Assembly: GCF_005747095.1 (NCBI RefSeq) | Contig: NZ_SWLG01000005.1 | Coordinates: forward strand, 62,001-126,000 | Reading direction: 5' to 3' | DNA: 64,000 bases | Origin: Exobacillus caeni | Lineage (GTDB): Bacteria; Bacillota; Bacilli; Bacillales; Guptibacillaceae | Shown here: positions 17,706-25,235 of the stretch, piece after piece | Numbering within the stretch: the stretch's first letter is position 1 | Layout: every line of letters starts with the position of its first letter | Notes under the pieces: generated by a model | Told to the model about the DNA's origin: nothing | The model's database searches: none | The model's input: only the letters and a program-made list of their open reading frames with translations | Position numbers and translations under genes: made by a program

Positions 17706-18452
17706 GTGTTAAGTATGATTTCAGTTTTATTTTTGGTAGGGTTATTTGCAACGATGCTAGGTACACTGGCAGGAAGCGGCGGATTGATCAATTTCCCTGC
17801 AATGTTATTGTTAGGCGTTCCAGTCCATTCTACCATCGCAGCGAATAAATTCTCCAACACATTGAGTTCGTTTTCCAGTTTCTTCACCTTGTTCCTTCAA
17901 AAGAAGATTCCGCTTAGACTCGCTTTAAAAACCGGACCGTTTTCCTTAATCGGAGGAATTGGAGGAGGGATTTTCGCCTCTCATATCGAAGAACAATCGA
18001 TGCTTATTATAGCGATATTCCTTTTAATCGGAGCCCTTATCATAACCTTCGTTAAGAAGGAAGCTGTTCACTCATTATCCAAACGCGAGTTCCCTGCTAA
18101 AGGGCTGCCTTTTCTGACGGGAATCGGCTGGTACGATGGTATGTTTGGTCCTGGACAGGCGACCTTCCAGCTCCATCTGTTCCGCCATTATAATATGGAT
18201 TATTTGTGTTCCATAGCACTTACCAGATTCAATACTTTCTTAAGCTGTATCGGAGCGATGGTCACGTATATTCTAAGCGGCCATATGGTCTGGTCGGTAG
18301 CAATTCCACTTGCATTAGGATCAATCACAGGAGCTCAAATCGGAGTTAGATTAGCTGCAAAGCTATCTACTATACATGTGAAATGGATTCTCAGGATCAT
18401 CACCTTTACACTCGTGATCCAACTCACCTATCGCTTCTTCAACCAATTATAA
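17706..18452 (+). CDS. TauE/SafE-family membrane transporter
   Basis: 248 aa with about eight membrane helices and the TauE/SafE pattern: an N-terminal AGSGGLINFPAMLLLG segment and a second half-repeat around FGPGQATFQL. The family exports sulfite, sulfoacetate and other small anions; the substrate here is not evident. Start taken at GTG 17706, eight bases after AGGAAG; ATG 17715 is possible. The VOC gene follows after 12 bases. Confidence 0.85.
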   Translation: MLSMISVLFLVGLFATMLGTLAGSGGLINFPAMLLLGVPVHSTIAANKFSNTLSSFSSFFTLFLQKKIPLRLALKTGPFSLIGGIGGGIFASHIEEQSMLIIAIFLLIGALIITFVKKEAVHSLSKREFPAKGLPFLTGIGWYDGMFGPGQATFQLHLFRHYNMDYLCSIALTRFNTFLSCIGAMVTYILSGHMVWSVAIPLALGSITGAQIGVRLAAKLSTIHVKWILRIITFTLVIQLTYRFFNQL

Positions 18453-18464
18453 GGAGGAAATCAA

Positions 18465-18833
18465 ATGAAAATCGATGTAACCCGCCTGCATCATGTTCAA
18501 GTTTGCATACCTACAGGAAAGGAATCAGAGGCTAGGGATTTTTATACCGGCATTTTAGGCTTTGAAGAAATTGAAAAGCCTGATGCGTTAAAGAAAAACG
18601 GTGGTCTCTGGTACAGGGTCGGTGATGTGGAACTCCATATCGGCACAGAGCCAGAAACTGAAAACAGTAAACGCCACCCGGCATTTCAAATAAGTCAGTT
18701 AGATGAAGTAAGAGAATATCTCCAGCAAAACCAAATTAAGATTAAAGAAGAAATACAGGTACCGGGAATGAAGCGTTTCTCTTTCTTTGATCCGTTCAAT
18801 AACAGGATCGAATTTCTCGAGATAGCATCGTAA
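18465..18833 (+). CDS. VOC (glyoxalase/dioxygenase fold) family protein
   Basis: 122 aa, a single vicinal-oxygen-chelate unit with two beta-alpha-beta-beta-beta modules: an N-terminal HHVQVCIP with a metal-ligand His, central LWYRVGDVELHIG, and C-terminal FFDPFNNRIEFLE with the Glu ligand. Enzymatic activity cannot be predicted. Strong AAGGAGG ribosome binding site; forms an operon with the TauE-type gene. Confidence 0.85.
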   Translation: MKIDVTRLHHVQVCIPTGKESEARDFYTGILGFEEIEKPDALKKNGGLWYRVGDVELHIGTEPETENSKRHPAFQISQLDEVREYLQQNQIKIKEEIQVPGMKRFSFFDPFNNRIEFLEIAS

Positions 18834-18840
18834 TCAAAAG

Positions 18841-18885
18841 AAAAAGGCAACACCTCTATATGAGGATGCTGCCTTTATTTTTTTA
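18841..18885. terminator. Bidirectional terminator
   Basis: Interrupted stem AAAGGCA / TGCCTTT with inner CCTC / GAGG, then a T-run. Shared by the convergent VOC and MFS genes. Confidence 0.75.
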
Positions 18886-20404
18886 TCACTTTACTTTTTT
18901 GAGGCTTTGGCAGGAAAAAGACCAGTATAAAGCTCGCTATTGCGAGTAACAACAATCCGATATAAACACTCTTTAAAGAAAATGTAAGGCCATCCTGCAA
19001 CACTGATAAAACGTCCGGAGACAAACTCTGCCTTTTTTCTTCATCCAACAGGCTGTTCGCTGTATCAATAGACAGTGCCTGTCCTGCCTTTTCCTGATTC
19101 GATGAAAGAAAATCCTTCAGCCTGGTGTTTAGGATCCCACCAAGCAGGGCCGCCCCGACAGCACTCCCCAATGTTCGCATAAACATGTTGGATGCCGTCG
19201 CTATTCCCCTTTTCTTCCAATCCACGCTATTTTGTATAGAAACAATGAACGTCGTTGCTGTAAGCCCCATTCCAACACCTATCAAGAACGATCCTGCTCC
19301 TGCCCATATCGGTCCAAGGGATGGGTTCATCAAAATATAAAAAATGGCACCGAGTATTAAGGAGACTCCCCCGATAAGTGATGTTGCCCTGAAGCCAATC
19401 GTTAAAATCAAACGTCCGGCAATCGTAGAAGCGATCGGCCACCCGATTGACATTGTCGTTAACGTAAACCCTGCGACAATCGGCGGTTCCTCCATTACAC
19501 CCTGAACAAATGTAGGCAAGAAACTGGAAACACCTATCAGTATTATTCCTGTTGTAAACGTTGCACTGTTGGACAGGGCAATCAGTGGATCTTTCCATAG
19601 CGACAACGGCATAACAGGCTCTTCCACTTTTGATTCATAAAAAATAAACAAAACAAGCCCAATTCCAAATACCCCGAGCAGACTGATTGCCGGAAGAGAT
19701 GTCCATGCCCATGCTACACCGCCCTCTATTAAAACAACCATCAGCGAAGAAATTGAAATTAGCAGCAATCCAGCCCCAACATAATCGATTCGGCGTTCAC
19801 GTTTTTCGATTTCTTCATGCAAAAACAGGATAACACCAATAACAGACAATATACCAAGCGGAACATTCATCCAGAATACCCACGCCCAATCGAGGTACTG
19901 AACAAAGACACCGCCAAGTGCGGGGCCGAGTACAGCTGAAATCCCCCAGACACTTGCAAGGTATCCCTGAATTTTAGCCCGTTCCTCCATCGTATACATG
20001 TCTCCCACAATCGTTGTGGCAATAGGCTGTACTGCTCCTGCTCCCAACCCCTGAATCAATCGGTAGACAATCAGTAATTCCATCGACTCTGCAAAACCGC
20101 AAAGGATAGAGCCTATTAAAAACACAAAAACACCGAACACAAAGATCGGTTTTCTGCCGAATAGGTCAGAGAGCTTTCCATAAATGAGTACTGTTACAGC
20201 CGACATAAGCAAATAAGCAGAGAAAACCCAGCTGAATTTTGAAAATCCACCCAGATCCGCAACAATACCAGGCATTGCGGTGGAAACAATCGTTCCTTCT
20301 ATTGCTGCCATAAACATTCCAATTACAATCGCAGCCAGAACAAACGGTCGATGGGTCTTTTTTTCGCGAATACTGATCGCAATTTGATCATTTAATGATT
20401 TCAT
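18875..20404 (-). CDS. MFS drug exporter of the DHA2 (14-helix) family
   Basis: 509 aa with 14 predicted helices. Motif A is GKLSDLFGRKP near residue 76, motif C-like GPALGGVFVQYLDW near 158, and an acidic residue lies in helix 1 (AAIEGTIVSTAMPGI), which marks EmrB/QacA-type proton-drug antiporters of the cytoplasmic membrane. The substrate is unknown. It starts after TGGAGATGACGG. It is a stand-alone gene with no adjacent TetR regulator. Confidence 0.9.
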   Translation of the reverse strand: MKSLNDQIAISIREKKTHRPFVLAAIVIGMFMAAIEGTIVSTAMPGIVADLGGFSKFSWVFSAYLLMSAVTVLIYGKLSDLFGRKPIFVFGVFVFLIGSILCGFAESMELLIVYRLIQGLGAGAVQPIATTIVGDMYTMEERAKIQGYLASVWGISAVLGPALGGVFVQYLDWAWVFWMNVPLGILSVIGVILFLHEEIEKRERRIDYVGAGLLLISISSLMVVLIEGGVAWAWTSLPAISLLGVFGIGLVLFIFYESKVEEPVMPLSLWKDPLIALSNSATFTTGIILIGVSSFLPTFVQGVMEEPPIVAGFTLTTMSIGWPIASTIAGRLILTIGFRATSLIGGVSLILGAIFYILMNPSLGPIWAGAGSFLIGVGMGLTATTFIVSIQNSVDWKKRGIATASNMFMRTLGSAVGAALLGGILNTRLKDFLSSNQEKAGQALSIDTANSLLDEEKRQSLSPDVLSVLQDGLTFSLKSVYIGLLLLAIASFILVFFLPKPQKSKVIKK

Positions 20405-20484
20405 ACTCCGTCATCTCCATCAAATAAATTCCATTATCATTCATATTAGTTCTGATGATCTCGCAATAAATAGTCTGAAAGAAA

Positions 20485-20520
20485 AATCTGCTGGCCTATC
20501 AAGAAGGGCCAACAGATTCT
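20485..20520 (-). terminator. Terminator of cbpB
   Basis: Stem AATCTG(C)TGGCC / GGCCA(A)CAGATT with one mismatch, followed by T5 on the minus strand. Confidence 0.75.
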
Positions 20521-20963
20521 TTACTCGTTTCATGCAGATAACGGTTTACAAATTTCAGTAATGTTCGCCTTGTTAAAATGCCCTTGAAAGTATGGGCGTC
20601 GTCAACCACGCACAAAAAAGGATTATCAATCGCTAGCTTTAATGCTTTAAAAAAGCCTTCATTTTCATTTATAAAAGGAATTTCTCTATTCATAACATCT
20701 TTCACAACATATTGGCCGAGCTTCTCGAACTCGATTCTCTCGATGCCCAGTATGGAATCAAGAATCAGCGGCTGGCTTATTAGTCCCTGCAGCTTAAACT
20801 CGCTATCTAATACAGGAATGGAAGAATATCCTGATTTTATTAAGATTAACATCGCATGTTCAAGCGGATTATTCAACTGTACATGGGCCACTTTATCCGC
20901 AGAAATAATTAGATCTTCTATCCCCTTCTCATACAAATTATACGTCTCAAGTTTCTTTCCCAT
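20499..20963 (-). CDS. cbpB: CBS-domain c-di-AMP binding protein (CbpB/DarB, YkuL-like)
   Basis: 154 aa made only of two CBS motifs (about 13-75 and 85-145), like B. subtilis DarB (YkuL) and Listeria CbpB. Those proteins bind cyclic di-AMP and, when free of it, stimulate the (p)ppGpp synthetase Rel and, in B. subtilis, pyruvate carboxylase. Assignment rests on length, architecture and position near ccpC, matching the ykuL-ykuM order. The stop overlaps the terminator stem by design. Confidence 0.85.
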   Translation of the reverse strand: MGKKLETYNLYEKGIEDLIISADKVAHVQLNNPLEHAMLILIKSGYSSIPVLDSEFKLQGLISQPLILDSILGIERIEFEKLGQYVVKDVMNREIPFINENEGFFKALKLAIDNPFLCVVDDAHTFKGILTRRTLLKFVNRYLHETSKESVGPS

Positions 20964-21075
20964 GAAAATTTACTTCCTCTCATGTGAATTTCCCCAACGG
21001 TAGTGTAATGCTTATTTTCTTTCCTTTACTATAGTAACATGAATGGTTCTTGTCCGTTAATTGTTCCATCAAAAT

Positions 21076-21822
21076 TTAATGTTCATAGATCATTTTTCTC
21101 GTCATTCCTCCATCTATAACTAAATTTTCTCCAGTGATAAAGTCATTTTCATCATTTGTTAAAAAAAAGCATGCTCTTGCAATGTCTTCCGGTTTTCCGA
21201 CACGTTTGGAAGGATGTTGCTCGTGGTCCACATCTCTTAATTCTCCATAATGATTGACTTCTATCCACCCGGGGCTGATGGAGTTGACCCTTATTCTATC
21301 TTCTGAAAGGGATAGTGCCAGGGCATGTGTCAGAGCAACGATTCCTCCTTTAGAAGCAGCATAAGCTTCACTGTTGGGCTCCGACATAAACGCTCTGGTC
21401 GAAGCCATGTTCACAATTGCCCCGCCGTTATTTTTCCTCATTACCTTCGCCGCCTCCCTTGAACAGAGGAAAACACTTCTTAAATTTGTATTGATCACAT
21501 CATCCCAGTCTTCTACCGTTAGTTCATAGACTGGTTTAAACTCGGATACACCCGCATTATTGACTACCACATCAATCCGTCCATACCTTTCTTCCACACT
21601 TTCCATCAGTTTCTCGATCTGGTCCGGTTTCCGAACATCAGCATGATATACCCAGCATTCCTTGCCCTGTTTTTCAATAAATGATTTTGTCTCTTTTAAT
21701 GTTTCCGTGTTTTTATCTACTAGTACAACTTCGTAATCTTTGTTTGCATAGAAAATCGCAATGCTTCTCCCTATCCCGTGTCCCGCGCCCGTTACGATTA
21801 CAACTCTTTTAACATTATCCAT
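21076..21822 (-). CDS. Short-chain dehydrogenase/reductase
   Basis: 248 aa classical SDR: cofactor-binding TGAGHGIG (about residues 10-17), NNAG near 88, catalytic Ser in NMASTRAF and the YxxxK motif YAASK near 152. An Asp after strand 2 (VLVDKN) favours NAD(H). The substrate is unknown. ATG 21822 follows GAAAGGAGCC; the longer frame from 21858 would overlap corA and has no ribosome binding site. Confidence 0.9.
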   Translation of the reverse strand: MDNVKRVVIVTGAGHGIGRSIAIFYANKDYEVVLVDKNTETLKETKSFIEKQGKECWVYHADVRKPDQIEKLMESVEERYGRIDVVVNNAGVSEFKPVYELTVEDWDDVINTNLRSVFLCSREAAKVMRKNNGGAIVNMASTRAFMSEPNSEAYAASKGGIVALTHALALSLSEDRIRVNSISPGWIEVNHYGELRDVDHEQHPSKRVGKPEDIARACFFLTNDENDFITGENLVIDGGMTRKMIYEH

Positions 21823-21848
21823 GTATAGGCTCCTTTCAAGACGATCTT

Positions 21849-22916
21849 TTAAAACCATTTTTTCTTTTTAAAATAAATAAGCATGACGATAGAAATGGCT
21901 ACCATCACAATCCATACGATCGGGTAGGCGGTCCTCTCATTTAACTCTGGCATATATGTAAAGTTCATGCCATACACTCCAGCGATGAAAGTAAGCGGAA
22001 TGAAAACGGTAGAGACCATTGTCAACAGTTTCATGATTTCATTCATTTTGTTGCTCAAGCTGGAATAATAGACTTCAAGCATGCCGTAAAGCTTGCTTCT
22101 CATCGTGTCGATCATATCATTGGTATGGATGACATGGTCTTGAATATCACGGAAATATAAATAGGTTGATGATTTTATTAAAGGAACATCTCTGTTCAAC
22201 AATTTATTTATTACCTCTCTTGCAGGCCAAACCATTTTTTTTAGCGCTCCTATGGAATTTTTATAGGAGTTGATTTCCTGCAAAGCATCATCCGGCGGAT
22301 CTGTAATAATGATTTCCTCCATCGCATCAAGCCTATCATCCATATCATCTGCCACAATTAAATATTGGTCAAAGATGGTATCCATCAAGGAATACAATAA
22401 ATAGTCCGCCCCCTGTTTCCTTATCCTTCCGATATTTTCCCTCAGTTGGGTTCTTATCGGCTCAAACAGATCTCCTACCCTTTCCTGAAATGTAAGGACG
22501 ACATTTTCAAACAGTAAAAAGGATACCTGTTCTACCCCAACAAGAAAGTCAGTCTTTTGCAAATCCAGCATCTTTACAATTACAATCAGATGGTCCTCAA
22601 AAAAATCGATCTTTGGTCGATGCTCAGTGTTTAAAATATCTTCAATCGTTAACGGATGCAGGCCGAATTGGCGTCCGATGCTGTCTACCATATTCACATT
22701 ATGTACACCATTTATATTTATCCAGGTTACCGTTTCCTTATCTAAATATTTGCCAACATCCAGTACTTCATCCAGCCTTCTTTCTTCAACAAATTGGTCG
22801 TTGTACTCAAACACATCAACGGTTACTTCCTGTACTGGTTCTTTTCCAATATAAATCAGGGACCCGGGAGGAAGGCCTTCCTTTTTCTTTCGGTTATTTT
22901 TTTTATATTTCCCCAT
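21849..22916 (-). CDS. corA: CorA magnesium channel
   Basis: 355 aa. Large soluble N-terminal domain, a long stalk helix, and two C-terminal membrane helices separated by the signature YGMNF (GVYGMNFTYMPEL near 315), ending in a basic tail. Pentameric Mg2+/Co2+ channel of the cytoplasmic membrane. Start ATG after AGGAGTGAGTT. It lies 26 bases upstream of the SDR gene. Confidence 0.95.
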   Translation of the reverse strand: MGKYKKNNRKKKEGLPPGSLIYIGKEPVQEVTVDVFEYNDQFVEERRLDEVLDVGKYLDKETVTWININGVHNVNMVDSIGRQFGLHPLTIEDILNTEHRPKIDFFEDHLIVIVKMLDLQKTDFLVGVEQVSFLLFENVVLTFQERVGDLFEPIRTQLRENIGRIRKQGADYLLYSLMDTIFDQYLIVADDMDDRLDAMEEIIITDPPDDALQEINSYKNSIGALKKMVWPAREVINKLLNRDVPLIKSSTYLYFRDIQDHVIHTNDMIDTMRSKLYGMLEVYYSSLSNKMNEIMKLLTMVSTVFIPLTFIAGVYGMNFTYMPELNERTAYPIVWIVMVAISIVMLIYFKKKKWF

Positions 22917-23083
22917 AAACTCACTCCTCTTGTTTTCAATTCCCTCAAAATATTTGCCGGAAACTTTTATAAATGGTGAATGTTCATGTCGAAATGTTAG
23001 AAGTTTAATCGAAATCGTTTATAATTCTTTATTTTTGTTTAATAATACTAGAGTGATTATCATAGAAAGTTGGTTGAGTTTCG

Positions 23084-23260
23084 ATGCTTATGTTAATGAT
23101 TGAAGAAAAACGAAAACAAATGATCGAACTAGGAAAGAAGCATGGATTGTCTTCCGCCAAAACAATAACCTGCAGCCAGGAATTGGACCGTTTGATTGAA
23201 AAGTACCAGATCACGAACCAGCAGCAATATACAATGGAAAAAGAAGTCAGTTTCAATTAA
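23084..23260 (+). CDS. Spo0E-like aspartyl-phosphate phosphatase
   Basis: 58 aa. Fits the Spo0E family: an N-terminal helix (IEEKRKQMIELGKKHGLSS), then the signature SQELDRLIEKYQ with the Asp needed for dephosphorylation of Spo0A-P. Spo0E proteins delay entry into sporulation. Three in-frame ATGs at 23084, 23090 and 23096 are possible starts and no strong ribosome binding site is visible; an in-frame stop lies at 23075. A stem-loop terminator follows. This supports an endospore-forming host. Confidence 0.88.
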   Translation: MLMLMIEEKRKQMIELGKKHGLSSAKTITCSQELDRLIEKYQITNQQQYTMEKEVSFN

Positions 23261-23263
23261 AAA

Positions 23264-23290
23264 GAGCACCCTTTTTAAGGGTACTCCGTC
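23264..23290 (+). terminator. Hairpin after the Spo0E-like gene
   Basis: Stem GAG-C-ACCC / GGGT-A-CTC with a T/A loop just after the stop codon. No long T-run follows; it may also serve the convergent small membrane gene. Confidence 0.5.
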
Positions 23291-23316
23291 CACGTGTTTT
23301 TTCCCAGTAATCCACA

Positions 23317-23478
23317 CTATTTGTTATGGTCATTATAATCGAGATTTTGGTCAAAGTTCTCCCAGAGATATTCCCGGTCCAATTTCATGCTGTCGGCATG
23401 CATTGCCCTTCGAACAGCCACCATGAACAATGCCATAAAAAGAAAAAAGCCTATTAATGAAATGATAACCGCGACCAC
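23317..23478 (-). CDS. 53-aa single-span membrane protein, unrecognised
   Basis: Starts at GTG 23478, eight bases after AAAGGGG. One hydrophobic helix (VIISLIGFFLFMALFMVAV, residues 4-22) is followed by RRAMHADS and an acidic, aromatic cytosolic tail ending in NDHNK. It converges on the Spo0E-like gene. I do not recognise the family. Confidence 0.6.
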   Translation of the reverse strand: MVAVIISLIGFFLFMALFMVAVRRAMHADSMKLDREYLWENFDQNLDYNDHNK

Positions 23479-23625
23479 TGCATTCGCCCCTTTCCAACCT
23501 TTCTATCAATGTATGATTGGAAATGGTACATATGTAAGGTTTTACGTCACTTCTCCAATTTTATGAGTTTATAGAACTGAACAAGGGTATAGCTAAAAGT
23601 AGTATTCGTTAAGGAGTGGTTCAAA

Positions 23626-23775
23626 ATGGATAAGTCACCGGAACAGATCAGGCAAATTGAAGAGAAAGCAAAGCGTGACCAACAAAAAGCCGACAAAGCG
23701 CGCCAGGTTGTTGAAAAAGCCAAAAGGGTCAGCCATCCCCAGAGAGAACATGGAGAATTCTCAGATGAATCTTAA
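23626..23775 (+). CDS. 49-aa hydrophilic helical protein, unrecognised
   Basis: ATG preceded by AAGGAGTGG; a clean terminator follows the stop at once. The product is highly charged (KAKRDQQKADKARQVVEKAKR in two runs of Lys/Arg/Glu/Gln), probably one long helix, with an acidic C-terminus. No family recognised; the composition resembles small stress or spore-associated proteins of Bacilli, but that is only a resemblance. Confidence 0.65.
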   Translation: MDKSPEQIRQIEEKAKRDQQKADKARQVVEKAKRVSHPQREHGEFSDES

Positions 23776-23800
23776 ACCCCTCACTCCTTGAGGGGTTTTA
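23775..23800 (+). terminator. Terminator of the 49-aa gene
   Basis: AACCCCTCA / TTGAGGGGTT stem with a four-base loop and T4, starting at the stop codon. Confidence 0.85.
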
Positions 23801-23818
23801 CCTTATAACAGAAAACGA

Positions 23819-23847
23819 TTGACATCTCTCTTTTGATTAGCTATATT
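23819..23847 (+). promoter_or_regulatory. Promoter of tRNA-Val
   Basis: Perfect -35 TTGACA (23819-23824), 17-bp spacer, -10 TATATT (23842-23847). Transcription would begin about 10 bases before the tRNA. Confidence 0.88.
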
Positions 23848-23862
23848 TAATATTGTCCTTAT

Positions 23863-23938
23863 GATCCGTTAGCTCAGTTGGGAGAGCGCTACCTTGACAG
23901 GGTAGAGGTCACTGGTTCGAGCCCAGTACGGGTCACCA
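23863..23938 (+). tRNA. tRNA-Val (anticodon GAC)
   Basis: 76 nt with encoded CCA. Acceptor stem GATCCGT / ACGGGTC with one G-U pair, D-arm GCTC...GAGC, anticodon stem CTACC / GGTAG with loop TTGACAG (anticodon GAC), T-arm ACTGG / CCAGT with TTCGAGC. The 3' part from 23894 is duplicated at the far end of the prophage, so this half is phage-supplied yet keeps the tRNA intact. Confidence 0.97.
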
Positions 23939-23945
23939 TACATAA
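23894..23945 (+). repeat. attL core (52 bp)
   Basis: Begins at the anticodon loop TTGACAG and runs through the tRNA 3' end to CATAA. Identical over 52 bases to 62880-62931; the flanks diverge immediately (C versus T before, T versus C after). Confidence 0.96.
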
Positions 23946-23953
23946 TAAGCCAC

Positions 23954-23985
23954 GGACCCTTGATATGTAAGGGTTCTTTTTATTT
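23954..23985 (+). terminator. Phage-borne terminator for tRNA-Val
   Basis: Stem ACCCTT / AAGGGT extended by G-U and G-C pairs, loop GATATGT, then TCTTTTTATTTT. It replaces the host terminator now displaced to 62942-62978. Confidence 0.8.
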
Positions 23986-23991
23986 TCTCTT

Positions 23992-24039
23992 TTGCCGACA
24001 ACCTGCCGACATTAGCCCTTTGACGACATTTTGACGACC
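23992..24039 (+). repeat. Putative integrase arm-type sites, left end
   Basis: Four direct copies of a nonamer: TTGCCGACA (23992), CTGCCGACA (24003), TTGACGACA (24020), TTGACGACC (24031). Related copies lie inside the right end. Their position just inside both att cores matches the arm sites bound by the N-terminal domain of lambda/Tn916-type integrases. Confidence 0.65.
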
Positions 24040-24058
24040 TTTATTTAACTAAAGTGTT

Positions 24059-24355
24059 TTAAAATATAATCGCCATTATAACCATGACGCCAATCAGGAT
24101 CATAGAATCTTTCTCTCCATCTGTTAATTTCTTGGTCCGGAAATAAACGTTGCGGTTTATCGGTTCCCAATCAATTGAAGTTAAATTTGATTCCGTTCTG
24201 ATTTTTGAGGACTGTTCTATTTTGTTCTCCGGAAGGAACCTTCCACTCTCGTCTCGGGATCTGTTCGACACATCGAGATTTATCTTCCTGGGCTGATCGG
24301 GATTCAACAATCTCAATAATTCTTTCACCTGGTCCTCTTCGTGCCAATTCAACAT
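24059..24355 (-). CDS. Phage protein with C-terminal membrane helix, overlapping the preceding gene
   Basis: 98 aa from ATG 24355, nine bases after GGGGG; the frame is open further up to 24454. A hydrophilic body (LRLLNPDQPRKINLDV, NRSRDESGRFLPEN) precedes a C-terminal hydrophobic segment SMILIGVMVIMAIIF. Its first 185 bases overlap the end of the neighbouring 147-aa ORF in another frame, with sensible codon choice in both. Function unknown. Confidence 0.5.
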   Translation of the reverse strand: MLNWHEEDQVKELLRLLNPDQPRKINLDVSNRSRDESGRFLPENKIEQSSKIRTESNLTSIDWEPINRNVYFRTKKLTDGEKDSMILIGVMVIMAIIF

Positions 24356-24614
24356 TGACGTCATCCCCCTTCTCTTCTTCCGGTTTATAGGACTGTTCCA
24401 GCCAATATCCATGTTCAATAGCCTCCCAGGCAGGGGAGGGGAGAGGGACGTCACTCTTCAGTCTTTCTTTAACCTGTGCTCTGAACAAACGATTGAACGG
24501 TGCGGCGAATAATGCCAGACGTATTATCTGGTTTGCATCTAATGAAGTTACTTGCTGCAGCTCCTTCACAAAATCTCGGTAGACGTCACCATATCTAACA
24601 GTTGGTCTGTACAT
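24171..24614 (-). CDS. Phage protein of unknown function
   Basis: 147 aa, starting MYRPTVRYGDVYRDFVKEL, then a helical, possibly DNA-binding segment (LDANQIIRLALFAAPF) and a VPLPSPAWEAIEHGYW motif that I recall from other Bacillus prophage proteins near the att end. Ribosome binding site AAAGGAGG. The C-terminal third is Arg/Glu-rich and dual-coding with the next ORF. Two TGACGTCA sites lie upstream. Confidence 0.6.
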   Translation of the reverse strand: MYRPTVRYGDVYRDFVKELQQVTSLDANQIIRLALFAAPFNRLFRAQVKERLKSDVPLPSPAWEAIEHGYWLEQSYKPEEEKGDDVNVELARRGPGERIIEIVESRSAQEDKSRCVEQIPRREWKVPSGEQNRTVLKNQNGIKFNFN

Positions 24615-24647
24615 AAAATCATTTCCTCCTTTCTTTGTTAAATACTA

Positions 24648-24746
24648 TGACGTCACTCCTTAGTTAATACCGAAAATATCGTACTTTTTAATGGTAATCC
24701 TTATAGAGGAAAATGCCTGGACGCGGTGAAATCATTAGTGACGTCA
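24648..24746. promoter_or_regulatory. TGACGTCA palindromes in the divergent promoter region
   Basis: Perfect palindromes at 24648-24655 and 24739-24746 flank the interval between the minus-strand 147-aa gene and the plus-strand XRE gene. A third full copy is at 24356-24363, and GACGTCA cores lie at 24447 and 24582. Candidate operators for the adjacent XRE protein. Confidence 0.4.
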
Positions 24747-24766
24747 ATACAAAAGGAGAGCTGTGG

Positions 24767-24958
24767 ATGAAACCGCGGATAAAGGAATTAATGGATGCCA
24801 AAGGATTAAAACAAAAATGGGTAGCAGAACAAATGGGAGTATCTCAGCAGCTGATCAGTGACTGGTCAAACGGACGGGTTTATCCGCGGATTGATAAAGC
24901 TTACAAATTGTGTACAATTATAGGTTGTAGGATTGAAGAGTTATATGAGGAGGATTAA
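24767..24958 (+). CDS. XRE-family regulator
   Basis: 63 aa, nearly all one helix-turn-helix domain (LKQKWVAEQMGVSQQLISDW, about residues 12-31). ATG 24767 follows AAAGGAGAG; a longer frame exists upstream without a site. It is divergent from the left-end genes, with palindromic TGACGTCA sites between. It probably regulates that small accessory module. Overlapped at its stop by the next zinc-finger gene's leader. Confidence 0.8.
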   Translation: MKPRIKELMDAKGLKQKWVAEQMGVSQQLISDWSNGRVYPRIDKAYKLCTIIGCRIEELYEED

Positions 24959-24965
24959 GATTCTC

Positions 24966-25190
24966 ATGAATGAAGAACTAGGCACCTGCACTTACTGTGG
25001 AAGGACTGGAAAAGCGAAGAATCTAAGAAAGCTTCCGGATGATAAGTATCCAAGGGAATATTGCCCAAAGTGTTATCCGTCAGTATTAGGAGAACACAAT
25101 AAAGAGAGAAACGAGTATTTGAGGCAAAGAGAACAGATAGAAAGGTGGAAGAAGGGAATGAAGGACCCAGGCGGAAAACCAGGAACATAA
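24966..25190 (+). CDS. Small zinc-finger phage protein
   Basis: 74 aa. Two CxxC pairs (CTYC and CPKC) about 30 residues apart form a likely zinc ribbon, followed by a charged helix rich in Arg/Glu/Lys. ATG follows GAGGAGGATTAAG eight bases after the XRE stop, so both form one operon. No function assigned. Confidence 0.65.
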   Translation: MNEELGTCTYCGRTGKAKNLRKLPDDKYPREYCPKCYPSVLGEHNKERNEYLRQREQIERWKKGMKDPGGKPGT

Positions 25191-25222
25191 AAAAGCCCTA
25201 CTCCTATTAATGGAGCAGGGCT
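25191..25222. terminator. Terminator
   Basis: Stem AAAGCCCT(A)CTCC / GGAG(C)AGGGCTTT with a loop of about six bases and T-runs. Serves the plus-strand XRE operon and possibly the minus-strand lysis operon. Confidence 0.85.
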
Positions 25223-25235
25223 TTTCATCTTTTTT

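Noticed and set aside
23992-24039. CRISPR-like short repeats near attL
   Set aside because: Nonamers with irregular short spacing and no spacer-repeat periodicity or cas genes; better explained as integrase arm sites.
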